Made by a program: the position numbers and the translations under genes
From: Geodermatophilus nigrescens
Lineage (GTDB): Bacteria > Actinomycetota > Actinomycetes > Mycobacteriales > Geodermatophilaceae
NCBI RefSeq assembly: GCF_900129495.1
Contig: NZ_FQVX01000003.1
Coordinates: 620,001-684,000 of the forward strand
Direction: 5' to 3'
Length of the DNA: 64,000 bases
Notes under the pieces: generated by a model
What the model was told of the DNA's origin: nothing
Seen by the model: the letters and a program-made list of their open reading frames with translations, nothing else
Database searches by the model: none
Shown here: positions 34,474-42,599 of the stretch, in pieces
Numbering within the stretch: the stretch's first letter is position 1
Layout: each line of letters begins with the position of its first letter

Positions 34474-37317
34474 GTGCACCTCGCAGTCCGGCCGCGCTCC
34501 CCGCGGCTGCTCGTGCCGGCGGTCCTGGCCGCCGTGCTGTCGCCGCTGGCCCTCGCCCTGCCCCCGGCCGGCGCCGCGCCGCAGGAGACGGTCGTCGGCG
34601 AGCTGGTGCAGGGGTACGCCGACCCCGGGCCGCACGAGGCCCTCGACGCGGCCCACGACGAGGCCCACGACGAGGACGCCGGTGGCGGCCTGCTGAGCTG
34701 GGTGCAGACCGGCGACGGCGAGGCCGTGCGCGTGCCCACCGAGGACGTCGCCGCCGTGGACAACGGCGCGACGGTCGAGGTGACCCTCGGCGGCACCGTC
34801 CGCGACGAGGCCTCCGCCGACGGGCTCCAGCCCGCCCGCGACGTGCTGGCCGCCGAGCAGGTGGCCGCGGCCGAGGCGCCGGCGACCGCGCCCGCCGTCG
34901 GGCCGGTCAACCACCGGGTCACCGTCGTGATGCTGCAGCCGCGGGGCGTCGCCCGGGACGCCCGCACGCTCGACGACGTGGTGCGCGCGGTGAACGGCCC
35001 GGTGGCCGACTTCTGGGAGCAGCAGACCCGCGGCCAGGTGACCTTCGGCGTCGTCAAGGGCGTCGACTGGGGCGCCGAGGCCACCGTCGGCTGCGACAAG
35101 CCCTTCGAGCTGTGGCAGCAGGCCGCGCAGCGGGCCGGCTGGAGCGGCGCCGCGGGGGACCACCTGCTCGTCTACGTGCCCGCCAGCTCGCCCGGGTGCG
35201 CCTACGGCCTCGGCACGGTGGGCCGCAGCCTGCACGGCGGCGGTCTGGCCTACGTGCGCGCCACCGCCACCTCGGTCATCGCCCACGAGTTCGGCCACAA
35301 CCTGGGGCTCGGCCACAGCTCCGAGGTGCAGTGCGACGGCGCCGTCGACTCCGGCACCTGCGAGACCGCGCCCTACATGGACCTCTACGACGTCATGGGC
35401 ATCTCGTGGGAGGAGGTCGGCACCCTCAACACGGTGCAGGCCGCCGAGCTCGGCGTCCTCGGGCCCGACGACGCCGCCGTCGTCTCCACCGCCACCGGCG
35501 CGGCCGACGTCACCCTCGTGCCCGTCTCGGCCGGCGCGCTGCCGCCGGGCACCCGGCGCGCCGTCGACCTGGCCGACGCCGACGGGGTCACCCACTACTG
35601 GCTGGAGTACCGGCAGGCCAGCGGCCAGGACGCCTGGCTGGGCAGCGGCCGCAACCGCTACGGCCTGCAGCAGGGCGTCGTCCTGCGCCGCTCCGTGGAG
35701 TCCGACTCCGACAGCTCCCTGCTGCTCGACGCCACCCCGTCGGCGCGCGCCAACTGGGGCCGCGACGTCGCCGTGGTCCTGCCGGTGGACACGCCGGTGC
35801 GCTTCGCCGGCGGCCGGTTCACCGTGACCGTCACCGGCGTGACCGCCGGGCAGGCCGTGCTCCGCGTCGTCCCGGCCACCCCGACCGTCGCCGTCCACTC
35901 GCTGGCCGGCGGCGACAGCGGCCCGCAGGGCACGCTGGTGGAGGCCGAGACCTGCGACGCCGCCAAGCGCTGCACCGCCCGCTACCAGAACGCGCGCGTC
36001 TTCTGGTCGCCGACGACCGGGGGCCACTCGGTGGCCGCGCCGGAGCTCGCCGCGTGGGAGCGCGAGTCCGCCGCGCTGCGCTTCCCGACCACCGACCGCG
36101 CCTGCGGCCTGCGCGAGAGCGGCTGCTACCAGGCGTTCGAGGGCGGCGGCGTCTACACCACCCCGGCCACCGGCACGCATGCCGTCGCGGGCGACCGCTG
36201 GGCGCGCTGGGCCGCCAGCGGCTGGGAGTTCGGCTCCCTCGGCTACCCGACCAGCGACGCCGGCTGCGGCCTGGCCGGTGGCGGCTGCTACCAGCACTTC
36301 CAGCGCGGCACCCTGATGACCGGGCCGGCCGGCACCTGGGCGGTGTCGGGCGGCCTGCGCGACGGGTGGTTCCGGAACGGCTCGGAGGCCGGCGTCCTCG
36401 GCTACCCGACGGCGGCCGCGGTGTGCGGCCTCCGTGACGGCGGCTGCTACCAGCGCTTCCAGGGCGGGCCGCTGTACTGGACGGCCGCCACCGGCGCGCA
36501 CGCCGTCCTCGCCCCCGTCTGGGACCGCTGGGCGGCCTCGGGCTGGGAGTTCGGCTCGCTCGGCTACCCGACCAGCGGCATGGGCTGCGGCCTCGCCGAC
36601 GGCGGCTGCTACCAGCACTTCCAGCGCGGCACGGTCATGGCCAGCCCCGCGAGCGGCGCCTGGGCGGTGTCCGGCGCGCTGCGCGACGGCTGGTTCCGGA
36701 CCGGCTCCGAGGGCGGCCCGCTGGGCTACCCGACGGCCGCACAGGTCTGCGGCCTGCGCGACGGCGGCTGCCTCCAGCGCTTCGCCGGCGGCGCGCTGTA
36801 CTGGTCCCCGGCCACCGGCGCCCGTGCGGTCACGACTCGGATCGGCGACGGCTGGGCCCGGCAGGGCTGGGAGGGCGGGCCGCTCGGCTACCCGGTCACC
36901 GACACGGTGTGCGGCCTGCGCGACGGCGGCTGCTACCAGCACTTCCAGGGCGGGACGGTCATGTCCAGCCCGGCGAGCGGCTCGTGGGCGGTGTCCGGCG
37001 CGCTGCGCGACGGCTGGTTCCGCGCCGGCTCCGAGGGTGGGGCGCTCGGCTACCCGACGGCGGCGGCGGTCTGCGGGCTGCGCGACGGCGGCTGCCTCCA
37101 GCGGTTCCAGGGCGGCGCGCTGTACTGGTCCCCGGCCACCGGCGCCCACCCCGTCGTCCCCGGTCCCGTCGCGGAACGCTGGGGAGCGCTGGGCTGGGAG
37201 CGGGGGCTCGGCTACCCGCTGGAGCCCGAGCGCGCCGTCGTGGGCGGCCGGTCGCAGCGGTTCCAGGGCGGCACCCTGACCTGGACGCAGGCCACCGGCG
37301 AGGTCCGCCGGTCCTGA
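34474..37317 (+). CDS. Secreted metzincin-type metalloprotease with C-terminal LGFP repeats
   Basis: A 947-residue exported protease, paralogous to its upstream neighbour over the first ~470 residues (VVGELVQ, VPTE, HEFGHNLGLGH at 271-281, Met-turn DLYDVMG). Instead of a membrane anchor it carries about eight LGFP-type repeats (from ~residue 505 to the end), recognisable as LGYPT cores at 50-55 residue intervals. Most repeats contain a paired-cysteine insert, CGLRDGGCYQ. LGFP repeats are known in corynebacterial cell-wall proteins and are thought to bind the envelope polysaccharide. GGAGAGA precedes GTG 34474. A bidirectional terminator follows. Confidence 0.86.
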   Translation: MHLAVRPRSPRLLVPAVLAAVLSPLALALPPAGAAPQETVVGELVQGYADPGPHEALDAAHDEAHDEDAGGGLLSWVQTGDGEAVRVPTEDVAAVDNGATVEVTLGGTVRDEASADGLQPARDVLAAEQVAAAEAPATAPAVGPVNHRVTVVMLQPRGVARDARTLDDVVRAVNGPVADFWEQQTRGQVTFGVVKGVDWGAEATVGCDKPFELWQQAAQRAGWSGAAGDHLLVYVPASSPGCAYGLGTVGRSLHGGGLAYVRATATSVIAHEFGHNLGLGHSSEVQCDGAVDSGTCETAPYMDLYDVMGISWEEVGTLNTVQAAELGVLGPDDAAVVSTATGAADVTLVPVSAGALPPGTRRAVDLADADGVTHYWLEYRQASGQDAWLGSGRNRYGLQQGVVLRRSVESDSDSSLLLDATPSARANWGRDVAVVLPVDTPVRFAGGRFTVTVTGVTAGQAVLRVVPATPTVAVHSLAGGDSGPQGTLVEAETCDAAKRCTARYQNARVFWSPTTGGHSVAAPELAAWERESAALRFPTTDRACGLRESGCYQAFEGGGVYTTPATGTHAVAGDRWARWAASGWEFGSLGYPTSDAGCGLAGGGCYQHFQRGTLMTGPAGTWAVSGGLRDGWFRNGSEAGVLGYPTAAAVCGLRDGGCYQRFQGGPLYWTAATGAHAVLAPVWDRWAASGWEFGSLGYPTSGMGCGLADGGCYQHFQRGTVMASPASGAWAVSGALRDGWFRTGSEGGPLGYPTAAQVCGLRDGGCLQRFAGGALYWSPATGARAVTTRIGDGWARQGWEGGPLGYPVTDTVCGLRDGGCYQHFQGGTVMSSPASGSWAVSGALRDGWFRAGSEGGALGYPTAAAVCGLRDGGCLQRFQGGALYWSPATGAHPVVPGPVAERWGALGWERGLGYPLEPERAVVGGRSQRFQGGTLTWTQATGEVRRS

Positions 37318-37334
37318 CGGCGTCGGACGCACGA

Positions 37335-37366
37335 GGGCCCGCCACCGGGGATCCGGTGGCGGGCCC
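37335..37366. terminator. Bidirectional terminator between convergent genes
   Basis: Perfect 14-bp stem GGGCCCGCCACCGG (37335-37348) and its complement (37353-37366) with the tetraloop GGAT. After an A-A mismatch the pairing continues outward (GCACG/CGTGC). It lies between the metalloprotease stop and the accA3 stop. Confidence 0.75.
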
Positions 37367-37383
37367 ACGTGCGTGCGCGGGGA

Positions 37384-39153
37384 CTACTCGGCGGCGTCGG
37401 CGATCGTGCAGATGACCGCGCCGCTGGTGACGGTGGCGCCCACCTCGGCCGACAGGCCCGTCACGGTGCCCGCCTTGTGGGCGGTCAGCGGCTGCTCCAT
37501 CTTCATCGCCTCGAGGACGACGACGAGGTCGCCGGCGGCGACGGTCGCGCCCTCCTCGACGGCGACCTTCACGATCGTGCCCTGCATCGGCGAGGTGAGG
37601 GAGTCGCCCGAGGCGCCCGAGCCGCCGTGGCCCGAGCCGCGCTTGCGCGGCTTGGCGCCCCCGGTGCCGGCCGGCGCCGCCGCGCCGCCGCCGAGCGCGA
37701 GGCCCGCGGGCAGCGAGACCTCCAGGCGGCGGCCGCCGACCTCGACGACGACGGTCTGACGAGGCGCCTCCTCCTCGGCGTCGGCCGGGGCGGCGGAGTA
37801 CGGCGGGACCTGGTTGTCCCACTCGGTCTCGATCCAGCGGGTGTGCACCGTGAACGGCTCGCTGGTGAACGCCTCGTCGCGCACGACCGCGCGGTGGAAC
37901 GGGATCACCGTGGGCATGCCCTCGACGACGAGCTCGTCGAGCGCGCGCCGGGCCCGCTGCAGCGCCTCGGCGCGGGTGGCGCCGGTGACGATCAGCTTGG
38001 CCAGCATCGAGTCGAACGCGCCGGCCACCTCGCCGCCGGTCTCGACCCCGGAGTCCCAGCGCACGCCAGGGCCCTGCGGGATCTCCAGCCGGGTGACCGG
38101 GCCGGGGGCGGGCATGAAGTTGCGCCCGGCGTCCTCGGCGTTGATGCGGAACTCGATGCTGTGCCCGCGCGGGGCAGGGTCCTCGGTGACCTCCAGCGGG
38201 AGGCCCTCGGCGATGCGGAACTGCTGGCGCACCAGGTCGATGCCGGAGGTCTCCTCCGAGACCGGGTGCTCCACCTGCAGCCGGGTGTTGACCTCGAGGA
38301 AGGAGATCGACCCGTCGGTGCCCACGAGGTACTCGACGGTGCCGGCGCCGTGGTAGCCGGCCTCGCGGCAGATCGCCTTGGCCGACTCGTGGATGCGGGC
38401 CCGCTGCTCGTCGGTGAGGAACGGCGCCGGGGCCTCCTCGACCAGCTTCTGGTTGCGCCGCTGCAGCGAGCAGTCGCGGGTGCCGACGACGACCACGTTG
38501 CCGTGCGTGTCGGCGAGCACCTGGGCCTCGACGTGCCGCGGCTTGTCGAGGAACCGCTCGACGAAGCACTCGCCGCGGCCGAAGGCGGCGACCGCCTCGC
38601 GGACGGCGGAGTCGAACAGCTCCGGGATCTCCTCCTCGGTGCGGGCCACCTTCAGGCCGCGCCCGCCGCCGCCGAACGCGGCCTTGATGGCCACCGGCAG
38701 GCCGTGCTCCCGGGCGAAGGCGAGCACCTCGTCGGCGCCGCCGACCGGGTCCTTCGTGCCGGGGACCAGGGGCGCGCCGGCCTTGGTCGCGATGTGGCGG
38801 GCGGCCACCTTGTCGCCGAGGTCGATGATCGCCTGCGGCGAGGGGCCGATCCAGGTGAGCCCGGCGTCGAGGACGGCCTGGGCGAAGCCGGCGTTCTCCG
38901 ACAGGAAGCCGTAGCCGGGGTGGATCGCGTCGGCGCCGGACCGCTTCGCGGCGTCGAGGATCTTGTCGATGACGAGGTAGGAGTCACCGGGCGTCGTGCC
39001 GCCGAGCGCGAAGGCCTCGTCGGCGGCGCGCACGTGCAGGGCATCGCGGTCGGGCTCGGCGTAGACGGCGACGCTGGTCAGCCCGGCGTCCCTGCAGGCG
39101 CGGGCGACGCGGACCGCGATCTCCCCGCGGTTGGCGATCAGGACCTTCTGCAC
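37384..39153 (-). CDS. accA3: Acyl-CoA carboxylase alpha subunit (biotin carboxylase + BCCP)
   Basis: Carboxylates its own biotin and passes the carboxyl group to the beta subunit. The 589-residue protein has the N-terminal domain [14 protein letters not shown], the ATP-grasp glycine loop [12 protein letters not shown], the active-site [13 protein letters not shown] and [14 protein letters not shown], and a C-terminal biotin domain with the acceptor lysine in EAMKMEQ (K551). Between them is a Gly/Ala/Lys-rich linker. GTG 39153 has GGAGAG 6 nt upstream. In this window it is the last gene of the accD-accE-maf-accA3 group, separated from maf by two envelope-protein genes. Confidence 0.96.
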   Translation of the reverse strand: MQKVLIANRGEIAVRVARACRDAGLTSVAVYAEPDRDALHVRAADEAFALGGTTPGDSYLVIDKILDAAKRSGADAIHPGYGFLSENAGFAQAVLDAGLTWIGPSPQAIIDLGDKVAARHIATKAGAPLVPGTKDPVGGADEVLAFAREHGLPVAIKAAFGGGGRGLKVARTEEEIPELFDSAVREAVAAFGRGECFVERFLDKPRHVEAQVLADTHGNVVVVGTRDCSLQRRNQKLVEEAPAPFLTDEQRARIHESAKAICREAGYHGAGTVEYLVGTDGSISFLEVNTRLQVEHPVSEETSGIDLVRQQFRIAEGLPLEVTEDPAPRGHSIEFRINAEDAGRNFMPAPGPVTRLEIPQGPGVRWDSGVETGGEVAGAFDSMLAKLIVTGATRAEALQRARRALDELVVEGMPTVIPFHRAVVRDEAFTSEPFTVHTRWIETEWDNQVPPYSAAPADAEEEAPRQTVVVEVGGRRLEVSLPAGLALGGGAAAPAGTGGAKPRKRGSGHGGSGASGDSLTSPMQGTIVKVAVEEGATVAAGDLVVVLEAMKMEQPLTAHKAGTVTGLSAEVGATVTSGAVICTIADAAE

Positions 39154-39252
39154 CAGGGCTCTCCTTCTCAGTCGACCGCACGGAGGGTAGCCAGGAGCGG
39201 CCGGGGCGGTGCGACAGGGAGCCCGCCCGGATGCGGAGGGGCGCAGCGGGGG

Positions 39253-39735
39253 TCAGCCGCCGCAGTCGATCTCCAGGTCCGCGGATCCTGCCCGCATGCC
39301 GTCCAGGGCGAGGTCCGCGGCCAGGGACAGGTGGTTCCCCGAGACCTCGTAGCGGCCGGTGCTGAGCTCCGTGGAGGAGGTGACCCCCGAGTCGTCCAGG
39401 TCGAGCCGTGCGCCGTCGGGACCGACGACGAGCGTGATCCGGGCGGTGTCGGCGGAGCCCTCGATCCGCGTGGACCCGCCGTCGTGCGAGCACTGGCCGG
39501 TGAAGGGCTCCCGCAGCTCGCCGAGGCCGGCGTAAGAGAGGACCGCCGTCCCGGTCGCCGCCCCGGCCGGGAGCGCCGCGAGGACCTCGGCCTCCGCCGG
39601 CCCCGCGAGCTCCGGCGCCGTGGGGGCGGCGGGTGTCCCCGGCGACCCGCCGTCGGCGTCGTCGCCGGAGGCGGTGCAGCCGGCGGCCCCCAGGAGCACG
39701 AGGGCCGCTGCGGTGAGCCCCAGCAGCGGCCTCAC
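39253..39735 (-). CDS. Small secreted lipoprotein (19-kDa antigen/LpqH-like fold)
   Basis: A 160-residue lipoprotein with a type II signal peptide (RPLLGLTAAALVLL) and lipobox LGAAGC, lipidated on C20. After an Asp/Gly/Pro-rich spacer, the mature domain has a GQCSHDGG stretch and ends YEVSGNHLSLAADL...LEIDCGG; the two cysteines probably form a disulfide. The layout resembles the mycobacterial LpqH family; this is based on motif order, not strong identity. GTG 39735 overlaps the stop of the serine hydrolase gene by 4 bp, so the two are co-translated. Confidence 0.78.
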   Translation of the reverse strand: MRPLLGLTAAALVLLGAAGCTASGDDADGGSPGTPAAPTAPELAGPAEAEVLAALPAGAATGTAVLSYAGLGELREPFTGQCSHDGGSTRIEGSADTARITLVVGPDGARLDLDDSGVTSSTELSTGRYEVSGNHLSLAADLALDGMRAGSADLEIDCGG

Positions 39736-41717
39736 GGCTGCCGCCCCTCGACCGGGGTGCCGGACGACGCAGCGCCCGTCGTGGGCGCAGGGGTGGTCGT
39801 GGGCGCAGCACCGGTCGTCGGCGCCGGGGCCGTCGTGGGCGCCGGGGCCGTCGTGGGCGCCGCGCCGGTCGTCGGCGCCGCGCTGGTCGGGGCCGGCGTG
39901 GAGGGGCTCGTCGGCGGGGTGGTCGTCGGCGGGGTGGTGGTGATCGTGGGCCGGCCGCCCGTGGGCACCGAGATGCTGCCGCCCTGGAAGGCCATCCGCA
40001 CGCCCTCCTCGTCCTCGACGAGGGCGCTGACCGGGTAGCCGAGGGGGCCGCGCTCCCAGCCCTGGCTGCCGTAGGCCGCCAGGACGTCGCCCCACACGGC
40101 GTGGGCGCCGGTGGTGGGGGACCAGTAGACGTAGCCGCCCTGGAAGCGGTTCAGGGCTCCGCCGCGGACCAGGGGGATCTGGTTGCTGGTGGGGTAGCCC
40201 AGCCGGCCGGCCTCCCAGGTGTGGGCGCCGTAGGTGGCGAGGATCGGTCCGGACACGGCGTGCGCCCCGGTGGCGGGGGACCAGTAGATGGAGCCGCCCT
40301 GGAAGCGGTTGAGGGCTCCGCCGCGGATGGGGATCTCGCTGCTGGTCGGGTAGCCCAGCGGGCCTCCCTCCCACATGTGCAGGCCGTAGGTGTCCAGGAT
40401 CGGGCCGTGCACGGCGTGGGCGCCGGTGGTGGGGGACCAGTAGACGTAGCCGCCCTGGAAGCGGTTCAGGGCTCCACCGCGGATCAGCGGGATCTGGTTG
40501 CTGGTGGGGTAGCCCAGCCGGCCGGCCTCCCAGGTGTGGGCGCCGTAGGTGGCGAGGATCGGTCCGGACACGGCGTGCGCCCCGGTGGCGGGGGACCAGT
40601 AGATGGAGCCGCCCTGGAAGCGGTTGAGGGCTCCGCCGCGGATGGGGATCTCGCTGCTGGTCGGGTAGCCCAGCGGGCCTCCCTCCCACATGTGCAGGCC
40701 GTAGGTGTCCAGGATCGGGCCGTGCACGGCGTGGGCGCCGGTGGTGGGGGACCAGTAGACGTAGCCGCCCTGGAAGCGGCTGAGTGCTCCGCCGCGGATC
40801 AGCGGGATCTGGTCGCCCATCGGGTAGCCGAGCCGGCCGAACGCGCCGGCCATGCGGGACCAGTGCTCACCGATGGGTCCCTGCACGCGGGGGACCAGCC
40901 CCTCCGGGAACATCGTGCGGATCGCGCCGGTGACCGACTCCTCGGTGTGCGCGCCTCCCCGGCCGGAGGGCTCGCGGGCCAGGGCGACCACGATGTACCG
41001 GTTGTCCCCGCCGACGTAGCCGCTCGAGTGGCGGTAGATGTCGCCGTTGACGCAGCACATCCACCCCTGCTTCTGGGGGATGAACACCTCGCGGGGGAGG
41101 CCGTCGTGGAGCCCGAAGAACTGCCGGGCGCCGTCGCCCCACACGGTGGACTGACGCAGCTGCTCGACGATCCAGTCACGTGAGCCGGCGGACAGGCCCC
41201 CGACGCCGTCCATCAGGCCGCGGTAGAAGACGACCATGTCGTGCGCGGTGATGAGCGTGTTGCCCCAGTAGCGGGGGTTGGAGGTCAGCCCGGTCTCGCG
41301 CAGCCCGTAGCGCCCGATCACGTCGGCGACGATGGCGTTGGCCCCGTAGGTGCTCCAGAACCGGCTGGCGGGGGCGTCCGCGGACTCGCGCAGCATCCGG
41401 CCCAGGTCGTTCACGTCCGTCGCCGAGAGGCGGATCTGCCCGAGGTCGCGCCGGCGGAGCAGGTGCTCGGCGATGAAGACCTTCATCACCGAGGCCGACT
41501 CGATCCGGGTGTGCGCGGCGGCGCCGTTGTCCCGGTAGTCGCCGGTGTGCCGGTCCAGCCACGCCAGCGCGATCGTCGTGCCGCGGTTCGTGGCGTACGT
41601 GCTGCCGGCCGCCACTCGGTCCTGCCAGGAGTCCGCCTGCGCGGTCCCGCCGGTCGGCACCAGCAGCCCGAAGCCCAGCGCGACGGCGACGAGGCCGCGC
41701 ATCCAACGCCTGGTCAT
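39732..41717 (-). CDS. Secreted serine hydrolase (class A beta-lactamase fold) with LGFP repeats
   Basis: A 661-residue exported protein. After a signal peptide (LVAVALGFGLLVP, cleavage near AQA) comes a beta-lactamase-like domain with the catalytic SVMK (S76, K79), SADAPAS in the SDN region and KQGW where KTG is expected. Residues ~290-580 are LGFP repeats (LGYPTSNQIP, LGYPTSSEIP) without the cysteines of the metalloprotease repeats. The last ~80 residues are a Thr/Pro/Ala-rich tail. A GGAGGT ribosome site precedes ATG 41717. A peptidoglycan- or ester-directed role at the wall is more likely than drug resistance. Repeats are almost identical at DNA level (see repeat entry). Confidence 0.85.
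   Translation of the reverse strand: MTRRWMRGLVAVALGFGLLVPTGGTAQADSWQDRVAAGSTYATNRGTTIALAWLDRHTGDYRDNGAAAHTRIESASVMKVFIAEHLLRRRDLGQIRLSATDVNDLGRMLRESADAPASRFWSTYGANAIVADVIGRYGLRETGLTSNPRYWGNTLITAHDMVVFYRGLMDGVGGLSAGSRDWIVEQLRQSTVWGDGARQFFGLHDGLPREVFIPQKQGWMCCVNGDIYRHSSGYVGGDNRYIVVALAREPSGRGGAHTEESVTGAIRTMFPEGLVPRVQGPIGEHWSRMAGAFGRLGYPMGDQIPLIRGGALSRFQGGYVYWSPTTGAHAVHGPILDTYGLHMWEGGPLGYPTSSEIPIRGGALNRFQGGSIYWSPATGAHAVSGPILATYGAHTWEAGRLGYPTSNQIPLIRGGALNRFQGGYVYWSPTTGAHAVHGPILDTYGLHMWEGGPLGYPTSSEIPIRGGALNRFQGGSIYWSPATGAHAVSGPILATYGAHTWEAGRLGYPTSNQIPLVRGGALNRFQGGYVYWSPTTGAHAVWGDVLAAYGSQGWERGPLGYPVSALVEDEEGVRMAFQGGSISVPTGGRPTITTTPPTTTPPTSPSTPAPTSAAPTTGAAPTTAPAPTTAPAPTTGAAPTTTPAPTTGAASSGTPVEGRQP
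40121..40750 (-). repeat. 315-bp tandem duplication within the LGFP region
   Basis: Bases 40121-40435 and 40436-40750 are two consecutive copies of a 315-bp unit (105 codons, two LGFP repeats) that differ at about three positions. The unit continues partly on both sides. Such identity, including synonymous sites, implies recent duplication or gene conversion and predicts copy-number variation between strains. Confidence 0.9.
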
Positions 41718-41735
41718 CCCACACCTCCGTGACGA

Positions 41736-41746
41736 ACCGTTACGGT
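41736..41746 (-). promoter_or_regulatory. Palindrome ACCGTTACGGT upstream of the serine hydrolase gene
   Basis: An exact copy of the 11-bp palindrome at the upp promoter, 19 nt upstream of ATG 41717. It may be a regulator site or an extended promoter element; the two occurrences alone cannot decide. Confidence 0.35.
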
Positions 41747-41784
41747 CTCACGGAAAGCGGATGGTGCCGGTACTCTGTGTGACG

Positions 41785-42387
41785 TCAGCGACGCCAGAGG
41801 TCGGTGATGGTGGTGTCGCGCCGGCGCAGCTGCTCGCGCAGTGCCGCGAGCGACAGCCCGACCACCGACGCGGGGTCGCCCTCGACGCGGCGGACGAAGG
41901 GCGCCCCGAGCCCGTCGAGGGTGAACGCGCCGGCCACGGCCAGCGGCTCGCCGGTGGCCAGGTACGCCTCGACCTCGTCCGGGGTGGGGCTGGCGAAGTG
42001 CACGACCGTGGACGTGACGACGACGTCGCGCGACTCCACCGCGCCGCCGCGCACGTCGAACAGCGCCTGGCCGGTGTGCAGGGTGCCGCTGCGGCCGGCC
42101 ATCCGCCGCCAGCGCTCGCGGGCCTCCTGCGCGTCGGCGGGCTTGCCCATCGCCTGGCCGCGGAACTCCAGCAGGGAGTCGGCGCCGATCACCAGCGCGT
42201 CGTCCTCCCGCCCGGCGACGGCGGTGGCCTTCGCGGCGGCCAGCAGGGCCACCTTCTCCGAGACGCGCGCCGCGGTCACCGTCGTCTCGTCGACGTCGCT
42301 CACCACGACCTCGGGGGCGAGGCCCGCCTGGCGCAGCAGCGCGAGCCGCGCCGGGGACGCGGACGCGAGCACCAGCCGCCGGCTCAC
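41785..42387 (-). CDS. maf: Maf-family nucleotide pyrophosphatase
   Basis: A 200-residue cytoplasmic house-cleaning enzyme that hydrolyses non-canonical or surplus nucleoside triphosphates. It has the N-terminal LVLASASPARLALL, the SDVDET segment, SEKVALLAAAKA, VIGADSLLE with the catalytic aspartate, and GKPADAQEA. GTG 42387 overlaps the accE stop by 4 bp; I excluded upstream in-frame residues because they are Arg/Ala-rich and would overlap accE. Coupling to accD/accE is the order also known from mycobacteria. Confidence 0.93.
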   Translation of the reverse strand: MSRRLVLASASPARLALLRQAGLAPEVVVSDVDETTVTAARVSEKVALLAAAKATAVAGREDDALVIGADSLLEFRGQAMGKPADAQEARERWRRMAGRSGTLHTGQALFDVRGGAVESRDVVVTSTVVHFASPTPDEVEAYLATGEPLAVAGAFTLDGLGAPFVRRVEGDPASVVGLSLAALREQLRRRDTTITDLWRR

Positions 42388-42599
42388 GCTGGCCGTCCCG
42401 CGGCGCGCCAGCCGCCGGGGCCCGGCCGCAGCGGCTGCCGGTGGGCGTCGCCGTACGCGGCCCACGCGCCGACCGGGACCGGGCGCTTCCGCGGACGGCC
42501 CTGCGAGGACAGCGCGGCGACGACGACGGTGAGCGCGGCGAGCTCCTCGGCCGTCGGCTCGCCCTTCACCACCGTCAACAGGGGGCGCTGCCCGGTCAC
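42384..42599 (-). CDS. accE: Acyl-CoA carboxylase epsilon subunit
   Basis: A 71-residue protein, the small accessory subunit that strengthens alpha-beta assembly in actinobacterial acyl-CoA carboxylases. It starts [20 protein letters not shown], the conserved opening of AccE/PccE proteins, and ends in a short basic Trp/Gly-rich part ([15 protein letters not shown]). Its start overlaps the accD stop and its stop overlaps the maf start, each by GTGA. Function assigned from family and position. Confidence 0.88.
   Translation of the reverse strand: MTGQRPLLTVVKGEPTAEELAALTVVVAALSSQGRPRKRPVPVGAWAAYGDAHRQPLRPGPGGWRAAGRPA

Noticed and set aside
40109-40790. Possible CRISPR-like array
   Set aside because: The repeats are 315 bp, contiguous and in frame, encoding LGFP units; there are no spacers.
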